Below are positions 1-8,125 of a stretch of 64,000 nt of DNA, piece after piece. Origin of the DNA: Streptomyces sp. CCM_MD2014 (GTDB lineage: Bacteria; Actinomycetota; Actinomycetes; Streptomycetales; Streptomycetaceae); the NCBI RefSeq assembly GCF_000772045.1, contig NZ_CP009754.1, forward strand, positions 3,596,001 to 3,660,000. Direction: 5' to 3'. The notes under the pieces were generated by a model that ran no database searches, had not been told where the DNA came from, and was given only the letters and a program-made list of their open reading frames with translations. The translations under genes and the position numbers were made by a program. Every line of letters starts with the position of its first letter. The stretch's first letter is position 1.

Positions 1-179
1 GGCGGGACGCGGGCCGGGACGTCATGACCTCCGAGACCGTAGGCCTGCCCGGCCTGGGACCGCAGGCGGCGCGCGAAAAATTCGGTGTCACGGATGCCCA
101 GTACGAGCAGTTCCTCGACGCGTCGTTCGGCCCATCGCCCGAGGAACGCGCTCGCGCCCAGAGCGGGGGTGAGGGCTGA
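1..179 (+). CDS. 3' end of a small hypothetical gene upstream of the toxin
   Basis: The reading frame is open from the window edge and ends in TGA at 177-179, which overlaps the ATG of the toxin gene (TGATG). The visible part is about 58 residues, acidic towards the end, with the segment FGVTDAQYEQFLDASFG. No domain is recognisable. The overlap implies translational coupling with the polymorphic toxin downstream. In comparable type VII toxin loci this position often holds a small chaperone or WXG-like partner, but nothing visible proves that here. The true start lies outside the window. Confidence 0.6.
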   Translation, partial: RDAGRDVMTSETVGLPGLGPQAAREKFGVTDAQYEQFLDASFGPSPEERARAQSGGEG

Positions 180-1921
180 TGGGCGTCCTCGACGACATCG
201 GCAGCGGCCTCGGAAAGCTCAAGGATGGTGTCAATCACGGTCTGACGATCGTGGAGGACGGCGTCGACGCCGGTAAGAAGGCCCTCGGTGAGGGAATCGA
301 CTGGGGCACCGACCGGCTCGGCGACGGCCTCGACAAGGTCGGCCTGGAGGGCGCCGCGGACGCGGTGGAGGACTGGGGCGACGGTGTCGCGTCCGACCTG
401 GGCGCCACACCCGGCGAGCAGCAGCTCGGCGAGACCGAGGAGGCCAACGAGCTCGTCCACGGCAACGCGGAGAAGATCCGGGCGAGCGCGAAGCACCTGC
501 GGGACTTCTCGACCGCTTTCGAGAAGGTCGGCTCCGGGATGAAGAAGGTGGACTCCAGCAGCTGGCGTGGCAAGGGCGGTGACACCTTCCGCGAGAAGTT
601 CGGTGTTCACCCCACCAAGTGGCTGCACGCGGCCGACGCCTGCGAGACTGCGGCGACAGCGTTGGAGAGCTACGCGGGCACCGTGACGTGGGCCCAGCAG
701 CAGGCTCGTGAGGCGGCCGAGCTGTACAAGCGGGGCAAGCAGGCATCCCAGCGGGCCGTCGAGGAGTACAACAGGCAGATCGACGCCTACAACGCCAAGA
801 TCAAGGCCGACCAGGATCCCGGCCCGGTTCCCTCTCCCTTCCAGGACCCCGGCAAGGCGACCATCCAGCGGGCCCGCGAGAAACTCGCCGAGGCGCGCAG
901 GCAACGCAACACCGCCGCCTCCGACGCCGAGGCCGGCATCAGGAAGGCCCTGGCCCACGCCCCCGCAGAGCCACCGCCGCTGGACCGCATCGGCAACAAC
1001 GTCGTCGACGGCTTCGTCGCGACCGGCGTCGAACTCACCCACTTCGCGGGTGGCGTCGTCAAGGGGACGGCCGGTCTGGTCAACTTCGCCCGGGGCCTCA
1101 ACCCCGTGGATCCCTACAACCTGACCCACCCGGCCGAGTACCTCCAGAACGTCTCGATGACGCTGTCCGGTCTGGTCTCGACCGCCGCCCACCCCGAGCG
1201 AGCGCTGAACGCCGCGGTGGAGGGCTTCAAGAAAGACCCCTCCGAGTTCATCGGCCGCCTGGTGCCTGAGCTGATCGGCACCAAGGGTGCGGGCCTGGTC
1301 CGCGGCGGAGTTCGGATGGCGGCGAAGGAAGGGCTGGAGGCCGGTACCGCGAAGGCCGCGGCCGGCGGGGCCAAGTACGCGGACGAGGCCGCCGGCGCGG
1401 CTCCCAAGGACTGGAGCGACCTCGCACGGTCCACGGACCATGTGAGCAAGAAGGCAATTCATTACGAATCCGTCGACCCGCACAAGGCCCAGGAATTCCT
1501 GGACAGCGAGTATCCATGGCTCAAAGACGTCAACAACACCAACGTACCGGGATACAGAGACAACTGCAGCCACAATGTGGTGACCGTGGACCGCAGACTC
1601 GATGACATCGAGGTCAGCGCGGCCCCCAAGAAGACTCCCGACCACATTCCCCCGGAGCAGCTCGGACTGCCGAACCGGGCCAAGGGCCACTACGACATGG
1701 TCAACAGTTACGATGACATCATCGCGGATCTGGAGAAGCGGGGCGAAGGGTCCAGAAGCGCTGTATACATCAGCAGGCCCGATGGCAGCGCCCACGTCTT
1801 CAACGCCGTGAACACCAAAAACGGAGTGGTCTTCCTCGACGGCCAGAGCGGCACACTCGGAATTCTGGAGAACAACGTGTCCTCCATAGGGCACATCCCT
1901 TACCGAAATGGGAGTCAATAA
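179..1921 (+). CDS. Polymorphic toxin: WXG/LXG-like N-terminus with C-terminal papain-fold (deamidase/peptidase-like) domain
   Basis: 580 residues. Residues 1 to about 150 resemble the N-terminal segment of actinobacterial type VII-secreted toxins: Gly/Asp-rich helices and then an SSWRGKGGDTF motif, a WXG-like turn near residue 125. A long helical region (about 150-240) and a middle segment with a few hydrophobic stretches follow. The C-terminal ~150 residues carry Cys463 (in DNCSHN), His539 (in SAHVFN) and Asp554 (in FLDGQSG). The order and setting fit the papain-like toxin fold (Tox-PL, often a glutamine deamidase or peptidase) of polymorphic toxins. Secretion and target are inferred. The next gene starts one base after the stop and looks like its immunity gene. 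Confidence is high for the architecture and moderate for the enzymatic class. Confidence 0.78.
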   Translation: MGVLDDIGSGLGKLKDGVNHGLTIVEDGVDAGKKALGEGIDWGTDRLGDGLDKVGLEGAADAVEDWGDGVASDLGATPGEQQLGETEEANELVHGNAEKIRASAKHLRDFSTAFEKVGSGMKKVDSSSWRGKGGDTFREKFGVHPTKWLHAADACETAATALESYAGTVTWAQQQAREAAELYKRGKQASQRAVEEYNRQIDAYNAKIKADQDPGPVPSPFQDPGKATIQRAREKLAEARRQRNTAASDAEAGIRKALAHAPAEPPPLDRIGNNVVDGFVATGVELTHFAGGVVKGTAGLVNFARGLNPVDPYNLTHPAEYLQNVSMTLSGLVSTAAHPERALNAAVEGFKKDPSEFIGRLVPELIGTKGAGLVRGGVRMAAKEGLEAGTAKAAAGGAKYADEAAGAAPKDWSDLARSTDHVSKKAIHYESVDPHKAQEFLDSEYPWLKDVNNTNVPGYRDNCSHNVVTVDRRLDDIEVSAAPKKTPDHIPPEQLGLPNRAKGHYDMVNSYDDIIADLEKRGEGSRSAVYISRPDGSAHVFNAVNTKNGVVFLDGQSGTLGILENNVSSIGHIPYRNGSQ

Positions 1922-2227
1922 ATGCTCAGCCGGAACGGAGCAGTGTCAGCGGCTTTGGATTTCCTCCAGAAGGAGGCTTACCCGGACCGCGCGGAGTCCG
2001 TTGTGATGCTTCCTGAGCTGGGGATCGATTATCCGTATGGTTGGGCGGTGCGTTTCGACTTCAAGGAGCACATCGAGACGGGCGACAGGACCCAGGCGCC
2101 TTTCACATCGGTCGTCGTCGTCCCCCACGACGGATCGGACCCCCACTTCCCGCCGACCAACCTGCCGGTGGAGAAGTACATGGGGCTACGGGTGTCGGGT
2201 GACTGGCCAACGCAGAAGGGGCAGTGA
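1922..2227 (+). CDS. Imm35-like immunity protein
   Basis: 101 residues, starting directly after the toxin stop codon, so translation is probably coupled. The core YPYGWAVRFDF, followed by a strand, VVVVPHDGS and a PPTNLPVE segment, matches my memory of the Imm35/YrhB-type alpha/beta family, whose members usually sit next to toxins with a papain-like fold. The likely job is to bind and silence the toxin encoded immediately upstream, in the producer and its siblings. The same core (strand, VVVPKDGS, aspartate/proline turn) appears twice in the next protein. The assignment rests on motif recognition and position. Confidence 0.7.
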   Translation: MLSRNGAVSAALDFLQKEAYPDRAESVVMLPELGIDYPYGWAVRFDFKEHIETGDRTQAPFTSVVVVPHDGSDPHFPPTNLPVEKYMGLRVSGDWPTQKGQ

Positions 2228-2228
2228 G

Positions 2229-3527
2229 ATGCCGGGGCCCGATCAAGCGGCTACGGCCTGGCTGAACGCCACCTACGGCGGCCTGGTCCAGCTGACCGTG
2301 CCTCATCCCGTGCACGAGACCTCCTCTGCGTGGCTGATGGCGTGTCGTCCCCTGCCGCAACCCGGTTACCCCGAGACACCGATGATGACGGCGTCGGTCG
2401 TGGTACCCAAGGACGGAAGCGCCCCCTTCCACCCGGCGCCGAGCGCTCCGCTCGCCGACCTCGAGCCGGCACCACCCCGGGAGGCCGCCGCCCGGGCCGA
2501 GCACCAGGCCAGGCGGGTCAACGCCCGGGGCTGCGTGATCGCACTGCACTCCGCCATAGGCGGCGCCCCGTCGGTGGCGCTGCCCTGGAAGCCCGCGGAC
2601 GAGGCTCCCGGCTGGTGGGACCGGCTGACCCGCAGGTATTTCCCCGAGTTCGCCCGGGTGCCCGTCAACGGCTGGGACGACGTGGTTCAGGCGGTCGCGG
2701 AGCCGGGTCCGGACACCCGTGGCGTGGTGTGGGTACGGCGGGCGGTCGCGGGTCACGAAGCGACGGGCCACCTGCTGTACGCGCACAACAACAAGGGCCA
2801 GGTGGTGCTGCTGGACCCCCTGACCTCCGCTCTCGCCCGGCTCGACGACCCGCTGGTCCGCGAGCTGGTGCTGGTCCGCGCTCTCCCGGGGGCGCTCACG
2901 CCGCGGCGCGCCGGATGGGAACGGGCAGCTCCCGACTTCGCGGCCGCTGTCGACAAGGCCCGCCACTGGTTGCGCGGCGCCTACGGCGGTGCCGTGGAGC
3001 TGCACGCCCCGACGGCCGAGGACGAGACCACGCGGGGCTGGGTCTTCTCCTGCAACACCACGCGTTTCCTGCGGGACGGCAACTGGTCGGACGCCATGCT
3101 CGACGCGACGGTGGTCGTCCCGAAGGACGAGTCGGCGCCATTCGGTCTGCCCAACACCGACCCCTGGACGTGGCTGGCACGCTGGGACGCCGGCACCGAG
3201 CCGGGAACAGCGGGACTCGAGCAGCCGCCGGCCCCGGCGCACGCGGCGTGGTTCGAGCCGACGCTCGCCGAACTCGGGCCCGTTCTGTCGGTGTCCGAGC
3301 ATCAGGACTTCGCGGCGGTGATGGAGGCCGCCGACGCGCTGCCGGTCGCAGCGCGGGCGCTGATCTGGGCGCGGCGCACGGATGGCCGGGGCCGCGAGGC
3401 GGTCGGCCGCCTGCTGAACGTCCTCCGTCTGGAGAGCGGCGTGATGGTGGTCGACGGATCGTCGGGCGACCCGGTCTCCTTCGACCCCACGGGAGTCCAT
3501 CGCCTGCACCTGATTCGGTACCGCTGA
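2229..3527 (+). CDS. Tandem (Imm35-like + papain-fold-like) x2 protein
   Basis: 432 residues from the ATG at 2229, one base after the preceding stop; upstream in-frame codons run through the neighbour and were not used. Two repeats are visible. Each has an immunity-like half (VVVPKDGSAPF near residue 57 and VVVPKDESAPF near residue 300) followed by a domain resembling the toxin C-terminus. The first papain-like half has Cys102, His181 (GHLLYAHNN) and Asp196 (VVLLDP), with spacing of 79 and 15 residues against 76 and 15 in the toxin. The second half has Arg where His is expected (VGRLLNV) and no matching Cys, though its VMVVDGSSG strand remains. It may be a fused immunity/decoy protein or an additional effector with its own antidote. 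No signal peptide is visible. Confidence 0.7.
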   Translation: MPGPDQAATAWLNATYGGLVQLTVPHPVHETSSAWLMACRPLPQPGYPETPMMTASVVVPKDGSAPFHPAPSAPLADLEPAPPREAAARAEHQARRVNARGCVIALHSAIGGAPSVALPWKPADEAPGWWDRLTRRYFPEFARVPVNGWDDVVQAVAEPGPDTRGVVWVRRAVAGHEATGHLLYAHNNKGQVVLLDPLTSALARLDDPLVRELVLVRALPGALTPRRAGWERAAPDFAAAVDKARHWLRGAYGGAVELHAPTAEDETTRGWVFSCNTTRFLRDGNWSDAMLDATVVVPKDESAPFGLPNTDPWTWLARWDAGTEPGTAGLEQPPAPAHAAWFEPTLAELGPVLSVSEHQDFAAVMEAADALPVAARALIWARRTDGRGREAVGRLLNVLRLESGVMVVDGSSGDPVSFDPTGVHRLHLIRYR

Positions 3528-3596
3528 GCACTCCTCGCCCAGACTGGTCTGTACCAACCCCTTGCCCCCGTCCTCTCCGCGTCGCAAGCTCCCCTC

Positions 3597-4544
3597 ATGG
3601 AGCTGGAGTTGCGGCATCTCAAGACGGTCCGGGCCATCGCCGACGCCGGCAGTCTCACCAGGGCGGCGACGGCTCTCGGGCTCGCGCAGCCCGCGTTGAG
3701 CGCACAGCTCAAGCGGATCGAACGAGCCCTGGGCGGCGCGCTGTTCGTCCGGGGACGGCACGGCGTACGGGCCACCGCCCTGGGCGAACTGGTGCTGGAG
3801 CGGAGCCGGATCGTGCTGCCCGCGGTGACCGAGCTGCAGCAGGAGGCGGCCCGGTTCGCCCGGGCGCCGCGTACGACGGAGCGGCTGCGGATCGGCGGCA
3901 CCCACGGGCCCTTACTGGGCGCCCTCCTCGACCGGCTGGCCGGTGTGGCGCCCGACGCCCGGATGACGACCTGCACGTCCTGGTCCGAGCGTGAGCTGGC
4001 CGGGCAGCTCGCCGAGGGGCGGCTGGACTTCGCGCTGGCCGGGACCTGCGGCACCGCCGCGCCGCCCGCGGGCGAGGGGCTGGTGTGGCGGGAGGTCGCC
4101 GTGGACCCGGTGTTCGTCATGGTGCCCGAGGGGCATCCGCTCGCCGACCGCGCCGAGGTGGACCTGACCGAGCTGGCGGACGAGGAGTGGGCCTGCGTGC
4201 CGGGCGACGGCTGCTTCGGCGACTGCTTCACCGCGTCCTGCGCCCGCGCCGGTTTCACGCCGCGTCGCATGTACGAGACGGACACGGCGTCGCTCGTGCA
4301 CCTGGTGCAGGTGGGGCGGGCGGTCGGGCTGTGCCGGGCGACCTTCCCGACCACACCCGGGATCGCGACCCGGCCGCTCACCGGCACCCCGCTGACCTGG
4401 CGGCACCTGCTGGGCTGGCACGCGGCGACGCAGCGGCAGGACACCGCCGGTGCCGTGCTCTCGCAGGCGCGCATGGCGCACGCGAGCGTGGCGGCGAACA
4501 GCGACAGCTACACGGAGTGGATGTCGGCGCACCGGGTTCCGTGA
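3597..4544 (+). CDS. LysR-family transcriptional regulator with a TTA codon
   Basis: 315 residues, the normal length for LysR proteins. The N-terminal winged helix-turn-helix (residues 2-60) contains GSLTRAATALGLAQPALSAQ and KRIERALGGALFVRG. The rest is a periplasmic-binding-protein-like effector domain with the usual two lobes. Leu106 is encoded by TTA (3912-3914), a codon very rare in Streptomyces that needs the developmentally controlled bldA tRNA. The gene is transcribed in the same direction as the secreted protease downstream (116 bp gap) and lies 69 bp after the toxin/immunity cluster. It is not divergent from an obvious target, so its regulon is unknown; the protease is the closest candidate. 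Confidence 0.88.
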   Translation: MELELRHLKTVRAIADAGSLTRAATALGLAQPALSAQLKRIERALGGALFVRGRHGVRATALGELVLERSRIVLPAVTELQQEAARFARAPRTTERLRIGGTHGPLLGALLDRLAGVAPDARMTTCTSWSERELAGQLAEGRLDFALAGTCGTAAPPAGEGLVWREVAVDPVFVMVPEGHPLADRAEVDLTELADEEWACVPGDGCFGDCFTASCARAGFTPRRMYETDTASLVHLVQVGRAVGLCRATFPTTPGIATRPLTGTPLTWRHLLGWHAATQRQDTAGAVLSQARMAHASVAANSDSYTEWMSAHRVP

Positions 4545-4660
4545 AACCGCTGCGCCGGCGTTCCATAACGCCGGGGAGAGGGACGACTGAGCTCTTATGA
4601 CGGCCGGGCGTCCCTCCCTACGGTTTCGGCACCTCCCCACCGAGACCGAGGAGATCCCCC

Positions 4661-6040
4661 ATGCACCACCGACACCGACCCCGCAGAGCCGTGGGTGCCG
4701 CCGTCGCCGCGACCGCGGCCCTGCTCGTGGCCGGGCTCAGCGGCTCCGCGAGCGCCGGGACGGCACCCGCCGACGCCGCCCCCACCGCGGCCGAGACGCT
4801 GCGCACCGACGCCGCGCCGCCCGCTCTGCTGAAGGCCATGCAGCGGGACCTCGGCCTCGACCGCCGGCAGGCCGAGCACCGCCTGTCCAACGAGGCCGAG
4901 GCGGGGGCCACCGCGGCCCGGCTGCGCGCCTCGCTCGGCGGCGACTTCGCGGGGGCGTGGGTGACCGGTGCCGAGTCCGGCACCCTGACCGTCGCGACGA
5001 CCGACGCGGGCGACGTCTCCGCCATCGAGGCCCGGGGCGCCGAGGCGAAGGTCGTACGGCACTCGCTCGCCGACCTGGACGCGGCCAAGGCCCGCCTGGA
5101 CAGGGCGGCGGCCAAGCACGACACCGCCGACGCGCCCGTCTGGTACGTCGACACGCGCACCAACACCGTCGTCGTGGAGGCGATACGCCCGGCGGCGGCG
5201 CGTTCGCTGCTGGCGGCGGCCGGTGTGGACCGTTCCCTGGCCCGGGTCGAGAGCCGCACCGAGCGGCCCCGCACCTTCTACGACCTGCGCGGCGGCGAGG
5301 CGTACTACATCAACAACAGCAGCCGCTGCTCGATCGGCTTCCCGATCACCAAGGGCACCCAGCAGGGCTTCGCCACCGCGGGCCACTGCGGCCGGGCCGG
5401 CGCCGGCACGACGGGCGCCAACCGGGTGGCCCAGGGCACCTTCCAGGGCTCGATCTTCCCCGGGCGCGACATGGCGTGGGTGGCCACCAACTCCAGTTGG
5501 ACGGCGACCCCGTACGTCCTGGGCGCCGGCGGGCAGAACGTCCAGGTCACCGGGTCCACGGCGGCTCCGGTCGGCGCGTCCGTGTGCCGTTCCGGCTCGA
5601 CGACCGGCTGGCACTGCGGCACCATCACGCAGCTCAACACCAGCGTCACCTACCAGGAAGGCACCATCTCGCCGGTCACCAAGACCACGGTGTGCGCCGA
5701 GCCCGGTGACTCCGGCGGCTCCTACATCTCCGGCAGCCAGGCGCAGGGCGTCACCTCGGGCGGCTCGGGCGACTGCCGGAGTGGCGGCGAGACCTTCTTC
5801 CAGCCGATCAACGCGCTGCTGCAGAACTACGGGCTCACGCTCAAGACGACCGGCGGCGGTGACGACGGCGGCGGTGACGACGGCGGTGAGGAGCCCGGCG
5901 GCACCTGGGCGGCCGGCACGGTCTACCAGCCGGGCGACACCGTGACGTACGGCGGCGCCACCTACCGCTGCCTGCAGGGCCACCAGGCCCAGCCGGGCTG
6001 GGAGCCGTCCAACGTTCCCGCGCTGTGGCAGCGGGTGTGA
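4661..6040 (+). CDS. Secreted chymotrypsin-like serine protease (streptogrisin family) with chitin-binding tail
   Basis: 459 residues. Residues 1-32 form a signal peptide (basic start, hydrophobic core, ASAGTA end). An alpha-lytic-protease-type propeptide follows (about 35-200), which folds the enzyme and is then removed. The mature S1 domain begins near residue 205. His242 (TAGHC), Asp270 (GRDMAWV) and Ser351 (GDSGG) form the catalytic triad, and paired cysteines are present. A Gly/Asp-rich linker (GGGDDGGGDDGG) leads to a C-terminal carbohydrate-binding module of the CBM5/12 type (TWAAGTVYQPGDTVTYGG, ending W-x-R-V). The layout equals streptogrisin C, an extracellular protease that may bind chitin. 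The start has GAGGAG upstream. Confidence 0.92.
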   Translation: MHHRHRPRRAVGAAVAATAALLVAGLSGSASAGTAPADAAPTAAETLRTDAAPPALLKAMQRDLGLDRRQAEHRLSNEAEAGATAARLRASLGGDFAGAWVTGAESGTLTVATTDAGDVSAIEARGAEAKVVRHSLADLDAAKARLDRAAAKHDTADAPVWYVDTRTNTVVVEAIRPAAARSLLAAAGVDRSLARVESRTERPRTFYDLRGGEAYYINNSSRCSIGFPITKGTQQGFATAGHCGRAGAGTTGANRVAQGTFQGSIFPGRDMAWVATNSSWTATPYVLGAGGQNVQVTGSTAAPVGASVCRSGSTTGWHCGTITQLNTSVTYQEGTISPVTKTTVCAEPGDSGGSYISGSQAQGVTSGGSGDCRSGGETFFQPINALLQNYGLTLKTTGGGDDGGGDDGGEEPGGTWAAGTVYQPGDTVTYGGATYRCLQGHQAQPGWEPSNVPALWQRV

Positions 6041-6106
6041 CGTGTGCGGTGCGACGGTTGTGACGGCGTGAAGCCCCACTGACCCCCACAGGGGACAACG
6101 GGGGAC

Positions 6107-6142
6107 GGGTCCGGGCGTGCGTGAGGGAGAGCGCCCGGGCCC
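6107..6142. terminator. Hairpin between convergent protease and membrane-protein genes
   Basis: An 11-bp stem (6107-6117 with 6132-6142, one G-T pair) closes a 14-base loop in the 130-bp gap between two convergent genes. There is no T-run, as is usual for streptomycete terminators. It could serve both strands. Confidence 0.5.
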
Positions 6143-6170
6143 GGTCGCGTCGTCGTACGGGTCCCGGGGT

Positions 6171-7289
6171 TCAGGTGCGGCTGACCGTGCCGCACTCCTC
6201 GCCCTGCGTGTCCCTCAGCTCCCCGCTGCGGTCGTACGGGTCGACGGTGGGCCCGGTCGCCCGCTCCCGGTCCTCGGGGAAGACGGGGTGCAGGTAGCCG
6301 TCGTACACCGCGCACGCGGTGTTGAACGTGTTGACCTTGTACTCCCGGATCGCCAGCTTGCCCGGCGTGGCGTACCAGCGGTCGGGGTCCAGCAGCAGCG
6401 TCGTGATCTCACGGCGCACGATGGTGCGCTCGACGTGGTCGCCGCCGGCGGCCTTCACCAGCGGATACACGAACGTGTAGTCGGCGTGCACCTCGATCTC
6501 GCCCGGCTTCCCCCCGGACAGCGTCATGCGGCCGCGCACCTTGACGACGTCGCCCGCGAGCCGCACCTCGTCCGGGTCGAACCGGCTGAACAGCCCGACG
6601 GGGTCGTGTTCGCGCGACGGTTCGCGCAGCCCCCGCCGCTGGTCCGGCAGCAGGTCCTTCTGCGCCTCGGGGTCGAGCAGGCCGAGCGCCTCGTCGGGCC
6701 GCCCGCCCGCGATCACGTCCGGGTCGAGGTTGGCCGCGACCAGGAGCTCCTTGGTGCGCCGCAGGGCCAGCTCAGCGTCGGCCTCGCTCATCCCGGCCAC
6801 CGCCTTGGCCTCCGGCAGCTCGATGGCGTCGGCGCCCTCGGCCCAGCGCAGGGCGGGCGAGCCCCGGAACGGCTCGTCGAGCGTGGCCTGTTCGGACCCG
6901 GCGGGGTCCCCGGGAGCACCGGTCGGCCGCACCGTCTCGGCGGGCAGCGGCGCAGGCGACGCGGCGGCCTCCGCCTCTCCGCCGGGGAAGCGGTCCGTGA
7001 CCAGGGAGGGCCGCAGGGCGATCACCGCGACCGCCGCCAGCGCCACCACGCCGACGACCGCGCCCCAGCGGCGCCGGGGCTTCGGGGCGGGTTGCGGGCC
7101 GCGCCAGGGCGCGGGCTCCTCCTGCTCGCGCAGCCGGGCCGCCACCATCCGCGCCCGCGCCGACGGCTCCTTGGGCGCGGGGGCCCCACCGCCTTCGGCG
7201 GACTCCCGCAGGAACGACTCCAACTCCTCGTCGGAGAGGGAGGGGGCCGGTTCGTCGTCGGAACGGTCGGGAGGCGGGACGGAACTCAC
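6171..7289 (-). CDS. Membrane-anchored protein with large extracytoplasmic domain, function unknown
   Basis: 372 residues from the GTG at 7289, chosen because AGGAAAG lies about 8 bases upstream; the reading frame continues a further 39 codons without a convincing ribosome-binding site. Residues 1-70 are acidic then Pro/Arg-rich and cytoplasmic (SDEELESFLRE is reminiscent of short signalling tails). One transmembrane helix lies at about 75-92, followed by an Ala/Pro-rich stretch and a globular domain of about 250 residues outside the membrane with two cysteines near the end. No catalytic motif is seen. It is separated from the response regulator upstream by about 150 bp and may or may not be co-transcribed with it. 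Confidence 0.8.
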   Translation of the reverse strand: MSSVPPPDRSDDEPAPSLSDEELESFLRESAEGGGAPAPKEPSARARMVAARLREQEEPAPWRGPQPAPKPRRRWGAVVGVVALAAVAVIALRPSLVTDRFPGGEAEAAASPAPLPAETVRPTGAPGDPAGSEQATLDEPFRGSPALRWAEGADAIELPEAKAVAGMSEADAELALRRTKELLVAANLDPDVIAGGRPDEALGLLDPEAQKDLLPDQRRGLREPSREHDPVGLFSRFDPDEVRLAGDVVKVRGRMTLSGGKPGEIEVHADYTFVYPLVKAAGGDHVERTIVRREITTLLLDPDRWYATPGKLAIREYKVNTFNTACAVYDGYLHPVFPEDRERATGPTVDPYDRSGELRDTQGEECGTVSRT

Positions 7290-7438
7290 GGGCTCACTTT
7301 CCTGGTGACGCGGTGCGATGCGATCGAGGGCTTGCGGTGCTCCATCGTGCCGCCGCGTGGAGACGAGGTGCCGTTCCGTGCGGTACTTGTGACCGAACCC
7401 GTACACCTTCCTCCGCCGCCGCCCGACGAAACGGGGGG

Positions 7439-8125
7439 TCAGGCCCGCAGGTAGGTCAGCACCGCCAGCACCCTGCGGTGGGTCTCGGTCGCCGGGGGCA
7501 GGTCGAGCTTGGTGAGGATGCTGCCGATGTGTTTGCCCACGGCCGCCTCGGAGACGACGAGTTCGCGGGCGATGGCCGCGTTGGACCGGCCCTCCGCGAT
7601 CAGGGCAAGCACCTCGCGCTCGCGCGGGCTCAGCCGCTCCAGCGGGTCACGACGGCGGCGCAGCAACTGGCGTACGACCTCGGGGTCGACGACCGTGCCG
7701 CCGCCGGCCACCTCGGCCAGCGCGTCGACGAACTCCTCGACCTGGCCGACGCGGTCCTTGAGCAGGTAGCCGACGCCGGTGCCGTCGCCGGAGTCCAGCA
7801 GGTCGGCGGCGTACGTCCGTTGCACGTACTGGCTGAGGACGAGGACGGGCAGCGTGGGCCGCTCCTCGCGCAGGCGCACGGCCGCGTGCAGGCCCTCGTC
7901 CTGGAAGCCGGGCGGCATGCGGACGTCGGTGACGACGACGTCCGGGGCGTGTTCCGTCACGGCGGTGACGAGCGCGTCCGCGTCGCCGACGGCCGCCACG
8001 ACCTCGTGACCGAAGCGGGCGAGCAGGCCGGTCAGGCCGTCCCGCAGCAGCACGCTGTCCTCGGCCAGCACTACGCGCAGGGATCGGTCCGCGTGCGGGG
8101 GTCGCGGGGATCGCAGGGCTCGCAC
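7439..8125 (-). CDS. NarL/FixJ-type response regulator
   Basis: 228 residues. The receiver domain (about 17-135) has the acidic pair AED near 21-23, phospho-acceptor Asp67 (VVVTDVRMP), a Ser/Thr position in LVLSQY, and the conserved Lys of LLKDR. The output domain (about 160-225) is a LuxR-type helix-turn-helix (LSPREREVLALIAEGRSN). The GTG start has GGAG five bases upstream and lies inside the 3' end of the kinase gene (55-bp overlap), so kinase and regulator are translationally coupled. The partner kinase is the gene immediately upstream. The most plausible target is the divergent ABC exporter, but no operator was identified. Confidence 0.93.
   Translation of the reverse strand: MRALRSPRPPHADRSLRVVLAEDSVLLRDGLTGLLARFGHEVVAAVGDADALVTAVTEHAPDVVVTDVRMPPGFQDEGLHAAVRLREERPTLPVLVLSQYVQRTYAADLLDSGDGTGVGYLLKDRVGQVEEFVDALAEVAGGGTVVDPEVVRQLLRRRRDPLERLSPREREVLALIAEGRSNAAIARELVVSEAAVGKHIGSILTKLDLPPATETHRRVLAVLTYLRA

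Noticed and set aside
2103..3905. 600-codon antisense frame across the toxin-locus protein and the LysR start
   Set aside because: It is a composition shadow of two convincing plus-strand genes and has no domain.
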